From Lapidilactobacillus achengensis (GTDB lineage: Bacteria > Bacillota > Bacilli > Lactobacillales > Lactobacillaceae), in NCBI RefSeq assembly GCF_003946655.1, contig NZ_RHOV01000008.1:30881-94880 (forward strand): DNA of 64,000 nt, read 5' to 3'. This document shows positions 37,106 through 45,575 of this stretch, piece by piece (position 1 is the first letter of the stretch; every line of letters starts with the position of its first letter). Both the position numbers and the translations under genes were made by a program. The notes under the pieces are model-generated. The model made no database searches. It had not been told where the DNA came from and saw only the letters and a program-made list of their open reading frames with translations.

Positions 37106-37792
37106 GTGATCAATGATGGTGGGCAAGCGGCGACCATGATCACCTTGCGACCGCGAGAAACGGTGTATCAACATGGAGTCAGCGCCGCCACGGATCAAGA
37201 GTTGTTGCAGATTATTTTGCGCACGGGCACGGCCAAATGGAGTACGGCACAATTGGCCGCGCAATTATTGCAGGAGTTTGGTAATTTGGCTTTTTTGGCC
37301 CGGGGTAGCTTAGCAGAATTGACCCGCTATCCTGGGATCGGACCCACGAAGGCCATTGAATTACAGGCGGCCTTCGAGTTGGGGCGGCGATCGTTACGCC
37401 AAATGCAATTGCGTCAGGGCGTTGTCTTATCGTCGCGGATGTTGGGTCAAGAAATGGTCAAGAAGTTTCGCGGCTGCCAGCAGGAGCAATTGGTGGTGGT
37501 CTATTTGGATACCAAAAATCAAGTGATCCAAGAGCGGATCATTTTTACAGGCGGTTTGAACAGTTCCGTAGCGCATCCCCGGGAGATTTATCATTACGCG
37601 GTTTTGTTATCGGCGGCCCGGCTGATCTGTTTGCACAATCATCCCAGTGGTCAGACCACGCCTTCCAGTAATGACTTGGAATTTTCGAAGCGGCTGGTTC
37701 AGTGTGGGGAGTTGATGGGAATTGAATGTCTCGATCATTTGATCATCGGTCATGACAATTATTTGTCTTTACGTGAAGAAGATTTACTTTGA
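37106..37792 (+). CDS. radC: RadC family JAMM-domain protein
   Basis: About 228 residues. A helix-hairpin-helix region (LAELTRYPGIGPTKAIELQA) precedes a JAB/MPN metalloprotease-like domain with the metal motif CLHNHPSGQTTPSSNDLEFS near residue 175. GTG 37106 is preferred because AGGAGA lies 5 bases upstream; ATG 37085 sits in the end of the terminator hairpin. The usual N-terminal RPRERL reads RPRETV. A DNA-repair role was once proposed but is not established. It precedes mreB, as in many Firmicutes. Confidence 0.92.
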   Translation: MINDGGQAATMITLRPRETVYQHGVSAATDQELLQIILRTGTAKWSTAQLAAQLLQEFGNLAFLARGSLAELTRYPGIGPTKAIELQAAFELGRRSLRQMQLRQGVVLSSRMLGQEMVKKFRGCQQEQLVVVYLDTKNQVIQERIIFTGGLNSSVAHPREIYHYAVLLSAARLICLHNHPSGQTTPSSNDLEFSKRLVQCGELMGIECLDHLIIGHDNYLSLREEDLL

Positions 37793-37956
37793 AGCCCAGC
37801 GCGGCGATTTCGTTTCGGTATAAATGTGCACTTTCGCCCGTTTCCTGTTAGAATAGAACTTGCTAAGTTTATTTTGGTCTAGGTCAGCGCGCCGAATCAG
37901 GTGGTGACCATTTCTTTAAGATTTCTTAGTGAATACTTTTTAACGTTTTGCCATTA

Positions 37957-37965
37957 TGGTATAAT
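37957..37965 (+). promoter_or_regulatory. Extended -10 promoter of mreB
   Basis: TGGTATAAT is an extended -10 with a consensus TATAAT; the -35 region (around TTTTTA) is weak. It lies 40 bases upstream of the mreB start. Confidence 0.6.
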
Positions 37966-38004
37966 TCCAATTAGTATAAACTTGGAATTTAAGGAGAGAA
38001 AACA

Positions 38005-39006
38005 TTGCTAGGATTCGGTGCGAAGAATATTGGCATTGATTTAGGTACAGCCAATACATTAGTTTATAGTGAAGGTAAGGGCATTGTCCTCAATGAACCT
38101 TCTGTCGTTGCAAAAAATTCAAAAACCGGCGAGATCATTGCGGTTGGTTCTGAAGCTCGTGATATGATCGGCCGAACTCCTGCAAGTATCGTCGCGATTC
38201 GGCCAATGAAAGATGGCGTGATCGCGGATTATGACACGACTGCTGCGATGATGAAATACTTTATTGAGAAAACCGTGGGTGGCGGCAAGCCTTATGTGAT
38301 GGTTTGTGTGCCCAGTGGGGTGACCGAAGTCGAAAAACGGGCGGTGATCGATGCAACTCGGGTCGCTGGCGCTCGCGAGGCCTACGTGATCGAAGAACCC
38401 TTCGCCGCAGCAGTTGGCGCTGGATTGCCAATTATGGATCCTACCGGCAGCATGGTTGTGGATATTGGCGGTGGGACCACTGATGTGGCAACGATCTCGT
38501 TAGGCGGGATCGTATCCTCACGGTCGATCCGCATGGCCGGCGATAAGATCGATGAATCGATCACTTCATACATTCGTCAACATTTCAATTTATTGATCGG
38601 TGAACGGACGTCTGAGCAAGTTAAGATCCAGATCGGCTCGGCTTCCGTGGACAAGGCTGGCGAGTTAGAGGATATGACGATTCGCGGTCGTGACCTGATC
38701 ACTGGTTTGCCGAAAACAATCGAAGTTTCCGCGACTGATATTGCGAATGCGATTCAGGAAGTGATCGAAGCAATTATTGCGGCGATCAAGGAGACCTTGG
38801 AAGAGACCTCACCTGAGATTGCCGCTGACGTGATCGACCATGGGATCGTTTTGACCGGGGGCGGCGCGTTATTAAAGAATCTGCCTGAAGTTATTTCAGA
38901 TGCCACTAAAGTTCCGGTGTTCATCGCCCAAGACCCGCTTGATTGTGTGGCCATCGGTACTGGGGAATCCCTCAAGAGTATTGAAGTTATGAAACGGAAA
39001 CATTAA
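38005..39006 (+). CDS. mreB: Rod shape-determining protein MreB
   Basis: A 333-residue bacterial actin with phosphate-1 motif [20 protein letters not shown], phosphate-2 [14 protein letters not shown] near 150 and adenosine motif [16 protein letters not shown] near 285. It forms membrane filaments guiding cell-wall elongation, so the host is expected to be rod-shaped. It starts at TTG after AAGGAGAG. A terminator separates it from mreC. Confidence 0.98.
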   Translation: MLGFGAKNIGIDLGTANTLVYSEGKGIVLNEPSVVAKNSKTGEIIAVGSEARDMIGRTPASIVAIRPMKDGVIADYDTTAAMMKYFIEKTVGGGKPYVMVCVPSGVTEVEKRAVIDATRVAGAREAYVIEEPFAAAVGAGLPIMDPTGSMVVDIGGGTTDVATISLGGIVSSRSIRMAGDKIDESITSYIRQHFNLLIGERTSEQVKIQIGSASVDKAGELEDMTIRGRDLITGLPKTIEVSATDIANAIQEVIEAIIAAIKETLEETSPEIAADVIDHGIVLTGGGALLKNLPEVISDATKVPVFIAQDPLDCVAIGTGESLKSIEVMKRKH

Positions 39007-39017
39007 AATCCGAAAAT

Positions 39018-39037
39018 GCGGGCGTGCCCGCTTTTTT
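39018..39037 (+). terminator. Terminator or attenuator between mreB and mreC
   Basis: GCGGGC/GCCCGC with a 2-base loop and six T lies within the 48-base mreB-mreC gap. No separate mreC promoter is evident, so it probably lowers mreCD expression relative to mreB. Confidence 0.85.
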
Positions 39038-39054
39038 GATTTGTGGAGGATTTA

Positions 39055-39915
39055 ATGAATAAGTTTTTTTCCAACAAAAAGTTGATTATCGTGATGGTCA
39101 CGTTGATCGCCGTCTTTGGAATGTTATCCGTTTCCATCGGATTACGGGACAATCGCAAGGCGCCTGTTTTTGTGCAACGCTTTGGAAATGACGCTTTGGG
39201 GATCGTGGGCAATGTGATCACGGCTCCGGTCAACGGTGTCCGTAGCGTTAGCGCCAATATTAAAGATCTTTTCAATACCTATGATGAGAATAAGGCCTTA
39301 AAGGCTGAGATCCAGGAGCTGGCCGAGACCAAAGTCGAGAATCAGACCCTGAAAAACGAAAATCGCGCCTTAAAGAAACAGCTGAAACTGAACGCCACGT
39401 TAACGGACTATACCCAAGTTTCCGCGGCGGTCATGAGTCGTTCGCCGATCAATTGGCAAAACTATCTGCTGATCAACCGCGGTTCCGCGGCGGGCTTGAA
39501 GAAAGACATGCCAGTGATGAGTGGTTCGGGCTTGATCGGTCGGATCGTTGAGGTCAACCAAACCAATTCGAAAGTAGAGTTGATTTCCAGTGATAATGGT
39601 TCGAGTAATCGTTTCGCGGCCGAGGTCAGTATTGATGGTGGCACGCCGGTCAGTGGCTTGATCACCGGTTATGATACCGAAACGGCCACCCTCAAGATGG
39701 GTCGTTTGGTGACCGCCGACAAAGTCAAGAAAGGGCAGAAAGTCGTGACCTCTGGGCTAGGTGGTTTAACACCGGCGGGCTTGTTGATCGGAACGGTAGT
39801 CAAGGTCAAAGATGATGACTATGGCCTGGCCAGCACGATTTATATCAAACCTGCGGCTAATTTGAATAATTTCACCGTGGTGACCGTCATTGATCGGGGG
39901 ATCGCGGATGACTAA
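39055..39915 (+). CDS. mreC: Cell shape-determining protein MreC
   Basis: 286 residues with an N-terminal membrane helix (about 8-28), a coiled coil (about 68-110, ENKALKAEIQELAETKVENQ) and the beta-rich extracellular domain with SPINWQNYLLINRGSAAGLK. It links MreB to wall synthases. ATG 39055 follows GGAGG. It overlaps mreD by 8 bases. Confidence 0.96.
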   Translation: MNKFFSNKKLIIVMVTLIAVFGMLSVSIGLRDNRKAPVFVQRFGNDALGIVGNVITAPVNGVRSVSANIKDLFNTYDENKALKAEIQELAETKVENQTLKNENRALKKQLKLNATLTDYTQVSAAVMSRSPINWQNYLLINRGSAAGLKKDMPVMSGSGLIGRIVEVNQTNSKVELISSDNGSSNRFAAEVSIDGGTPVSGLITGYDTETATLKMGRLVTADKVKKGQKVVTSGLGGLTPAGLLIGTVVKVKDDDYGLASTIYIKPAANLNNFTVVTVIDRGIADD

Positions 39916-40453
39916 TATGCAGGCAGAGAAATTCCAGCATCGTTGGTTGATCCCGTTAGTGATTTTGCTGGGTTTTTTCAGTGATGGTAGCTTATCGCTG
40001 GCCTTCTCTGGTTTTTTCTTTGATAATAGTTTACAAATGGCGCCCCAGTTGTTCTTAATGGCCCTGGTTCTGTGTACGTTCGCGATGCCGGCTTCAAATC
40101 TGCTCTTCTGGTACGCGCTATTAGGCGGGCTGGCCTATGATTTGTTTTATACGGGATTGATCGGCCTGTACACGTTGATCGGACCGTTGACCTATCTGTT
40201 AACGAAATTCTTGCTGAATTATTTCGGCAAGCAGCCGATCTATCAGTTGGGGACGTTCGTGATCACCGTGCTGGTGGGCCAAGTGATTCTCTTCTTTCTA
40301 GCTGATTTCTTTAATTTAACCAGCGCGTCTTTGGGTAGCTTCATTAGTGACGCGCTAGGACCAACAATTTTGCTCAACGTGATTTTATTCGCGATTTTCT
40401 TTTGGCCAACACGCTGGCTACTGCAATTTATTCACCAGAAGCGAGGGAGGTAA
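39908..40453 (+). CDS. mreD: Rod shape-determining protein MreD
   Basis: About 181 residues with five or six membrane helices; GGLAYDLFYTGLIGLYTLIG near residues 76-95 is the family hallmark. ATG 39908 lies inside the end of mreC with GGGGGATCG upstream. It works with MreC in the elongation complex. Confidence 0.92.
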   Translation: MTNMQAEKFQHRWLIPLVILLGFFSDGSLSLAFSGFFFDNSLQMAPQLFLMALVLCTFAMPASNLLFWYALLGGLAYDLFYTGLIGLYTLIGPLTYLLTKFLLNYFGKQPIYQLGTFVITVLVGQVILFFLADFFNLTSASLGSFISDALGPTILLNVILFAIFFWPTRWLLQFIHQKRGR

Positions 40454-40457
40454 GGAC

Positions 40458-41120
40458 GTGGAAAATGTCTTTTTAAGAGGGCGCAATGATGGCTATGAAA
40501 TCGAAATTCCAGCGGAACGCAACTTCGAGCTCAGTTTGCAAGAATTAACGACCTTATTGGAAAAGGTTCGGGCTGAGGATACCAGCACGCGGGAGATCGA
40601 TTTCAAGGTGCGCACCGGTCGGCGCATTCTGACCGATGAACAACGGCAACGACTTTATGCCTTGGTCGGGCAGTTCGAACATTTTAAAATCATTGAAGTC
40701 ACGGCGGATGTGATGGATCAAACGACGGTCGCCGCCTTGCTCAAGAGCAAAGCGCTCCACTTCGTTCCCCAGGTGATTCGTAGTGGGCAAGAGGTCTTCT
40801 ATGAAGGCGATGTGATCGTCTTGGGCAGCGTCCATCAAGGCGCGACCTTAATGGCTTCCCGCAATATTTATGTGGTCGGCGCGGTCGAAGGTATTCTTCA
40901 CGCGGGCTTCCCTGATAATAGTGAGGCGATTATTGCTGGTGATTTGCGCCAGGCGGCACAGTTGCGGATCAGCGATCTGGTCGAGATCGTGGCCGATCAG
41001 CCGGAGATCCAAGGCCAACAATTCACCTATATCGATGACCTTCATAATTTGGCGACGGCTAAATTGACCGATCTGAAGAAAATCAAGCCTAAACTCTTCC
41101 AACAGTTGGAGGAACAGTAA
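40458..41120 (+). CDS. minC: Septum site-determining protein MinC
   Basis: 220 residues with an N-terminal domain carrying the FtsZ-inhibiting function and a C-terminal beta-helix domain with VIRSGQEVFYEGDVIVLGSV and NIYVVGAVEGILHAGF. It inhibits Z-ring assembly near the poles together with MinD. It starts at GTG 5 bases after mreD and overlaps minD by one base. No minE is present, consistent with DivIVA-based placement in Gram-positive bacteria. Confidence 0.94.
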   Translation: MENVFLRGRNDGYEIEIPAERNFELSLQELTTLLEKVRAEDTSTREIDFKVRTGRRILTDEQRQRLYALVGQFEHFKIIEVTADVMDQTTVAALLKSKALHFVPQVIRSGQEVFYEGDVIVLGSVHQGATLMASRNIYVVGAVEGILHAGFPDNSEAIIAGDLRQAAQLRISDLVEIVADQPEIQGQQFTYIDDLHNLATAKLTDLKKIKPKLFQQLEEQ

Positions 41121-41947
41121 TGGGAACAGCCTTAGTGATCACTTCTGGTAAAGGCGGTGTCGGCAAGACGACAACCACCGCGAACATTGGGACCTCCTTG
41201 GCCTTATTAGGCAAGAAGGTTTGTTTGGTTGACCTGGATTTAGGCCTGCGGAATTTGGACGTCGTTTTGGGGCTGGAAAATCGGATCATCTTTACGATCG
41301 TAGATGTTGTTCAAGGCCGCGCTAGTCTCAAGCAGGCCCTGATTAAGGACAGCCGCTTGGAAGATAAGCTGTTCTTATTGCCAGCGGCGCAAAGCTCTGA
41401 CAAGAACGCCCTGACCCCCCAAGCAGTTCGAAACATCGTCAATCAACTGAAAGAGAGTTTCGACTTTGTACTCCTGGACTGCCCCGCAGGCATCGAACAA
41501 GGCTTCGAAAACGCGGTGGCCGGAGCTGATGGGGCGATTTTGGTGACCACACCGGAGAATGCGGCGGTCAGTGACGCGGATCGGATCGTCGGTATCTTAG
41601 AAGCTCATCATTTGGAGTTTGGCCCGCGGCTGATCATCAACCGAATTCGCAAGAATCTGATGAATCAGGGCGATATGATGAGTATTGAAGCAATCACAGA
41701 CCATTTGTCGGTTCCTTTGCTCGGCATTGTTTTCGATGATGATGCCGTTATCGCCACCGCCAATGCAGGCGAACCGGTCACGTTGACACCGGAGAATCCG
41801 GCCAGTCAGGGTTACCGGAACATTGCCCGGCGGATGCTGGGTGATAGTGTGCCACTGATGACCTTGCGGGAAGAGGATCCGGTTGAGTCAACGCCGGAAC
41901 CAGAACCGGCCCCGAAAGGCTTTTGGTCACGGTTATTCCATCGTTAA
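41120..41947 (+). CDS. minD: Septum site-determining protein MinD
   Basis: A 275-residue ParA-type ATPase with deviant Walker A SGKGGVGKTTTTANIG at residues 9-24, LLDCPAGIEQGFENAVAGAD near 116, and a C-terminal amphipathic membrane-targeting helix ending GFWSRLFHR. It recruits MinC to the membrane. It starts one base before minC ends. Confidence 0.97.
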   Translation: MGTALVITSGKGGVGKTTTTANIGTSLALLGKKVCLVDLDLGLRNLDVVLGLENRIIFTIVDVVQGRASLKQALIKDSRLEDKLFLLPAAQSSDKNALTPQAVRNIVNQLKESFDFVLLDCPAGIEQGFENAVAGADGAILVTTPENAAVSDADRIVGILEAHHLEFGPRLIINRIRKNLMNQGDMMSIEAITDHLSVPLLGIVFDDDAVIATANAGEPVTLTPENPASQGYRNIARRMLGDSVPLMTLREEDPVESTPEPEPAPKGFWSRLFHR

Positions 41948-42056
41948 ACGCTCCCAAGCCAGTGTTCGGCGTGGTTGGGACTTTGTCTTGGACTTATCCG
42001 GTGAAGGTGGCATGGTGAACCGGACGGTAATTTTTCCAAAAAAACAAATTTTTGAC

Positions 42057-42085
42057 TTGACTTTTGGTCTGTCTGTGATTATTAT
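42057..42085 (+). promoter_or_regulatory. Promoter of the amino-acid importer T-box transcript
   Basis: TTGACT and TATTAT are 17 bases apart. The Stem I region begins about 20 bases downstream. Confidence 0.75.
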
Positions 42086-42099
42086 GAATGAATAATTAA

Positions 42100-42368
42100 C
42101 AGATTCTAAGCAAATAATTGTCCCGGTGGCTACCGCTGCGTTCAGAGAACTCCTGGTTGGTGAGAAGGAGAGGTAAGTGGTCATGCACAACAATTCTGCG
42201 ATCGATGTCAGTTTTACCTTGGTAATCCAAAGTCGACCCGGTTCGCCACCGTTATCGGTTCAGTTCAAGGACTGAGTGAGCCATTCGTTGTGAGACGGAT
42301 GGAAATCAGAGGTGGGACCGTGTTGATCAACGCCCTCTAGACTAGCAATAGTTTAGAGGGCGTTTTTT
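42100..42368 (+). promoter_or_regulatory. T-box riboswitch, probably histidine
   Basis: The T-box AGGTGGGACCGTG lies at 42310-42322; a terminator AACGCCCTCTA/TAGAGGGCGTT with six T ends at 42367. The Stem I tip is CTCC/GGAG around GGTTGGTGAGA. AATTGT (42116) pairs with ACAATT (42190) as the lower helix, putting CAC (42186-42188, His) plus A in the specifier position, the same geometry as in the ileS leader here. The bulge is UGGG rather than UGGU, which pairs with C73, and bacterial tRNA-His has C73. Two signals therefore agree on histidine. Confidence 0.8.
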
Positions 42369-42378
42369 GTATTCCAAA

Positions 42379-42500
42379 GAGTGCGAGCCGACCTGGGCAG
42401 CTTCTGAGCATTAGCCTAGCAATTGTTTTGAAAGCTGGGCTTTGCTTTCGGAACAATTGCGTATCGGCGCAGAAAGCAGTTGCGTGCAGCACGTTTGGAT
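42379..42500. repeat. Large hairpin repeat, copy I, between the His T-box and its first gene
   Basis: The left end is GAGTGCGAGCCGACCTGGG, then GAGCATTAGCC. The inner arms CAATTGTT/AACAATTG are conserved and the tip is GAAAGC/GCTTTC, a third compensated state. The right outer arm is diverged (GCAGAAAGCAGTTGCG). It begins 11 bases after the attenuator's T run and ends 24 bases before the permease ribosome binding site. Confidence 0.8.
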
Positions 42501-42535
42501 AGAGTACAGCGCATTTAAAAAAAGGAGTGAGTTGG

Positions 42536-43183
42536 ATGAGTTGGCAGTATTTAAGTGAGATCTTTCCAGCATTATTGAATGGGACCAAAGTAACCTTGAG
42601 CATCTTTGGCTTGACGTTACTCTTGGCGATCCCCTTGGGCCTATTGGCTAGCGTTGGTTTGCGGTCGCGGTTCAAGCCATTGCGGGCGGTGTTGGATTTT
42701 TATGTTTGGTTGATGCGCGGGACACCACTGTTACTGCAATTGATTTTTGTTTTCTATGGGCTGCCGTTGATGCATATCGTGTTGGAACGTTACGCTGCCG
42801 CGCTATTTGCCTTCGTGTTGAATTATGCCGCTTATTTCGCCGAGATCTTTCGGGGCGGTCTGCAGAGCGTTGATCAGGGGCAAGTTGAGGCCGCCCAGAT
42901 GTTGCGCTTGAATAGCCGCCAAACGTTCCGTTATATTATTTTGCCGCAAGTCAATAAGAAAGTGATTCCGGCGATCGGCAATGAAGTGATCAATCTAGTC
43001 AAGGACTCTTCCTTGGTTTATGTGATTGGGTTAGGTGATCTGCTGCGGGCGGGAAATATTGCCATGGCGCGTGACGTGACCCTGGTGCCGCTGCTGGCCG
43101 TGGCCGCGATTTACTTGGGGTTGACCGCTGTGTTGACCTGGGCCTTGCGTCAGGCGGAGAAACACTATGCGTATTATGACTAG
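42536..43183 (+). CDS. Polar amino-acid ABC transporter permease, probably histidine
   Basis: 215 residues with five predicted helices and the HisM/GlnP signature: NGTKVTLSIFGLTLLLAIPL at the N-terminus and EAA loop VEAAQMLRLNSRQTFRYIIL near residue 120. ATG 42536 lies 9 bases after AAGGAG. The three-gene set fits the proposed HisXYZ importer of Lactobacillales; the upstream T-box suggests histidine. Confidence 0.9.
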   Translation: MSWQYLSEIFPALLNGTKVTLSIFGLTLLLAIPLGLLASVGLRSRFKPLRAVLDFYVWLMRGTPLLLQLIFVFYGLPLMHIVLERYAAALFAFVLNYAAYFAEIFRGGLQSVDQGQVEAAQMLRLNSRQTFRYIILPQVNKKVIPAIGNEVINLVKDSSLVYVIGLGDLLRAGNIAMARDVTLVPLLAVAAIYLGLTAVLTWALRQAEKHYAYYD

Positions 43184-43195
43184 GAGGAAGAAGCA

Positions 43196-43834
43196 ATGCT
43201 GACATTACAAGGAATTACCAAGAAAATCGCCACACGCACGATCATCGATCAGGCAACGCTCAACGTTGAAGAAGGCCAAACCTTGTGTATCGTAGGTCCT
43301 AGCGGCGCCGGGAAAACCACGTTACTTCGGATCATCGCCGGATTGACCCCCTATGATCACGGCAAAATCGAATTAGATGGTCAGCCGTTTGTCCCAGCTC
43401 AGGATAACCTGAAAGCAGGCGTCATCGGCGTGGTGTTCCAAGACTTCCGCCTTTTTCCACATCTGAGCACACTGGAAAATGTTGTGCTGGCGCCGCGCCT
43501 GACCTTCGGGTTAAGTCCCCAAGCGGCCACTGAGCAGGCACAAACACTGCTCGCTCAATTGGGTCTGACCGAACAAGCAAATCAATATCCTTTTCAGTTA
43601 TCCGGTGGGCAAAAGCAACGGGTGGGAATTGCGCGCGCCTTGGCGTTAAAGCCGCGGATCCTTTGTTACGACGAACCAACTTCGGCATTGGATCCCAATT
43701 TGCGTGACAGTGTTCGCGATTTGATTTTGCAACTTAAAGCCACCGGGATGACCCAAATCGTGGTGACCCATGATTTGGTCTTTGCCGATCAAATCGCGGA
43801 TCGCACCTTCCAGTTGGCCCCATACCAATCCTGA
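43196..43834 (+). CDS. Polar amino-acid ABC transporter ATP-binding protein
   Basis: A 212-residue GlnQ-type ATPase: Walker A IVGPSGAGKTTLLRIIAGL near residue 33, Q-loop GVVFQDFRLFPHLSTLENV, signature [17 protein letters not shown] and Walker B ILCYDEPTSALDP. It lies 12 bases after the permease gene with its own GGAGG site. It lacks the longer C-terminus of some GlnQ proteins. Confidence 0.93.
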   Translation: MLTLQGITKKIATRTIIDQATLNVEEGQTLCIVGPSGAGKTTLLRIIAGLTPYDHGKIELDGQPFVPAQDNLKAGVIGVVFQDFRLFPHLSTLENVVLAPRLTFGLSPQAATEQAQTLLAQLGLTEQANQYPFQLSGGQKQRVGIARALALKPRILCYDEPTSALDPNLRDSVRDLILQLKATGMTQIVVTHDLVFADQIADRTFQLAPYQS

Positions 43835-43850
43835 TCAAGGAGGAATGACA

Positions 43851-44672
43851 ATGCGCCTAAAAAAAGAAATGCTAACGCTCCTGCTGGGAATGGGGTTATT
43901 ATTCAGTTTAGCTGGTTGTGGCTCCCTCCGTAATTTAAAGGCAGTCGATCAACCCGGCCAAACCCTGATCGTTGGGTTGGACGACACCTTCGTGCCCATG
44001 GGTTTTCAAGAAAAAGATGGCAGTCTTGCCGGCTTTGATATTGACCTGGCCAAGGCGGTGGGCCGGGAGTTGGATCAGCCCGTTACCTTCCAAGCAATCG
44101 ATTGGAACATGAAAGAAACTGAGCTCAAGAATGGCACGATCGATTTGATTTGGAATGGCTATACCAAAACCAAAGAACGCCAGCGTGAAGTTGCTTTTTC
44201 TGATCCCTATCTGCGTAATCAGCAGGTTTTAGTCACCAAAACGGCCGCCAATATTCGGTCTTTCGCGGCGATGAAAGGGAAGAAAGTCGGGTTACAGAAC
44301 GGCTCATCTGGCCAAACCCTGTTTGAGCGGCAGCCCCAAGTTTTGAAGAATATTGTCGCGGATCATTCCGCCGTCCTGTTTGAGAATTTCAACACTGCCT
44401 TTCTGGATCTTCAGGCTGGGCGCATCCAAGGCATCGTTGGTGACAGCATCTACGCGGGCTATTACATTCGTCAGCAACACAATCAAAAGCAATATCGGAT
44501 CATCAGCGGCGGCTATCCCGAGGAAACTTTTGCGGTGGGACTGCGCAAGTCAGACACTAAGTTGCGGCGGCGTCTCAACACGGCTCTGGCGAAGCTTAGC
44601 CAGAATGGCACGATCAGTCGCTTAAGCGAGAAGTGGTTTAAGCAAGATCTAGCCATTAAAATCGGCGCTTAA
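43851..44672 (+). CDS. Amino-acid ABC transporter substrate-binding lipoprotein
   Basis: 273 residues. The signal peptide ends in lipobox LAGC (about residues 21-24), followed by a family 3 binding domain with LIVGLDDTFVPMGFQEKDG, FDIDLAKAVGREL and DLIWNGYTKTKERQREVAFS. It binds a polar amino acid outside the cell. ATG 43851 follows AAGGAGG. It completes the importer with the two preceding genes. Confidence 0.92.
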   Translation: MRLKKEMLTLLLGMGLLFSLAGCGSLRNLKAVDQPGQTLIVGLDDTFVPMGFQEKDGSLAGFDIDLAKAVGRELDQPVTFQAIDWNMKETELKNGTIDLIWNGYTKTKERQREVAFSDPYLRNQQVLVTKTAANIRSFAAMKGKKVGLQNGSSGQTLFERQPQVLKNIVADHSAVLFENFNTAFLDLQAGRIQGIVGDSIYAGYYIRQQHNQKQYRIISGGYPEETFAVGLRKSDTKLRRRLNTALAKLSQNGTISRLSEKWFKQDLAIKIGA

Positions 44673-44735
44673 AGTGGGGGGCCATCAGCACTCACCAGGG
44701 TTTGTCGATGTCAGCGGTTTCAACGATTCGCCTGC

Positions 44736-44764
44736 TTGACAAGCGCCCCAAAACCCTGTTTAAT
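44736..44764 (+). promoter_or_regulatory. Promoter of the TPP riboswitch-thiT transcript
   Basis: A consensus TTGACA and TTTAAT are 17 bases apart, 27 bases upstream of the riboswitch P1 helix. Confidence 0.75.
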
Positions 44765-44790
44765 GTGGAAGTAACGAAAAATCGAATATG

Positions 44791-44881
44791 CCATCACAAA
44801 GGGGAGCTATTATAGCTGAGAGTGATTTCGGATCAGACCCTTGAACCTGTTGTGTCAGTACACGCGTAGGAATTGTGATGG
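44791..44881 (+). promoter_or_regulatory. TPP riboswitch (thi box)
   Basis: P1 is formed by CCATCACAA (44791-44799) and TTGTGATGG (44873-44881), perfect over 9 bp. Conserved thi-box parts are GGGGAGC, GCTGAGAG, GACCCTTGAACCTG and CGCGTAGGAA. It senses thiamine pyrophosphate and precedes thiT. Confidence 0.95.
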
Positions 44882-44885
44882 AGTG

Positions 44886-44929
44886 AAAACTCCACTTTGT
44901 TGATGGTCATGTCTCGAAGGAGGAGTTTT
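44886..44929 (+). promoter_or_regulatory. Riboswitch expression platform sequestering the thiT ribosome binding site
   Basis: AAAACTCC (44886-44893) can pair with GGAGTTTT (44922-44929), which includes the ribosome binding site. The same ACTCC can instead close a small hairpin with GGAGT just upstream. No T run follows, so control is probably at translation. Confidence 0.6.
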
Positions 44930-44932
44930 TTT

Positions 44933-45505
44933 ATGCAACAAAATGAACGGCTCAAAACAATGGTGGAGGGCGCGATCTTTGCGGGGCTAGCGATGGCCTT
45001 GACCTATGTGCCCCATGATTTCGGCGTTTCTTCGATCCAATTGGCCTATGGATTGATCCCGATCGCAATTTATTGTTACCGCCGCGGCGTGGTGCCAGGG
45101 ATGGTTGCCGGCTTGATCTGGGGCTTGTTGGACATGTGGCTACGGGGCAGTGGCTCCTTATTGCACCCGATCCAGATCATCTTAGATTACCCCGTTCCCT
45201 TCGCTTTGGCAGGATTGATTGGATTGGTCAAGCCTCAAGTCGATCACGCCTTGGCCCAGGATCAGCGGAAACTGGCGGCGCTTTGGGCAATCCTAGGGTT
45301 CTTGATTGGCGATTTCGCCAAGTACGCGGTTCATTATCTTTCCGGTGTGTTTTTCTGGGGATCATACGCGCCTAAGGGACAATCGGCCTGGGTCTATTCA
45401 TTGGTGATCAATGGCGGCAGTTTCGTCGCCAACGCGATCCTCGGAGCGATTGTGATCAGTTTACTCGTGGGGCTGATCCCGCAGTTACTACGCCGTAATC
45501 TGTAA
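44933..45505 (+). CDS. thiT: Thiamine transporter ThiT (ECF S component)
   Basis: 190 residues with six hydrophobic helices. ALTYVPHDFGVSSIQLAYGL and the thiamine-site region VAGLIWGLLDMWLRG are typical of ThiT; FAKYAVHYLSGVFFWGSYAP follows near residue 125. It binds thiamine with high affinity and uses a shared ECF module encoded elsewhere. ATG 44933 follows GGAGGAG; a longer frame would overlap the expression platform. Confidence 0.95.
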   Translation: MQQNERLKTMVEGAIFAGLAMALTYVPHDFGVSSIQLAYGLIPIAIYCYRRGVVPGMVAGLIWGLLDMWLRGSGSLLHPIQIILDYPVPFALAGLIGLVKPQVDHALAQDQRKLAALWAILGFLIGDFAKYAVHYLSGVFFWGSYAPKGQSAWVYSLVINGGSFVANAILGAIVISLLVGLIPQLLRRNL

Positions 45506-45575
45506 GCGAGGGCCAAGCCTTGACCGTCGCGGGCGGCCGAAACGGCGTTAGTTGCGTTGACTAAGACGAAAGAAG

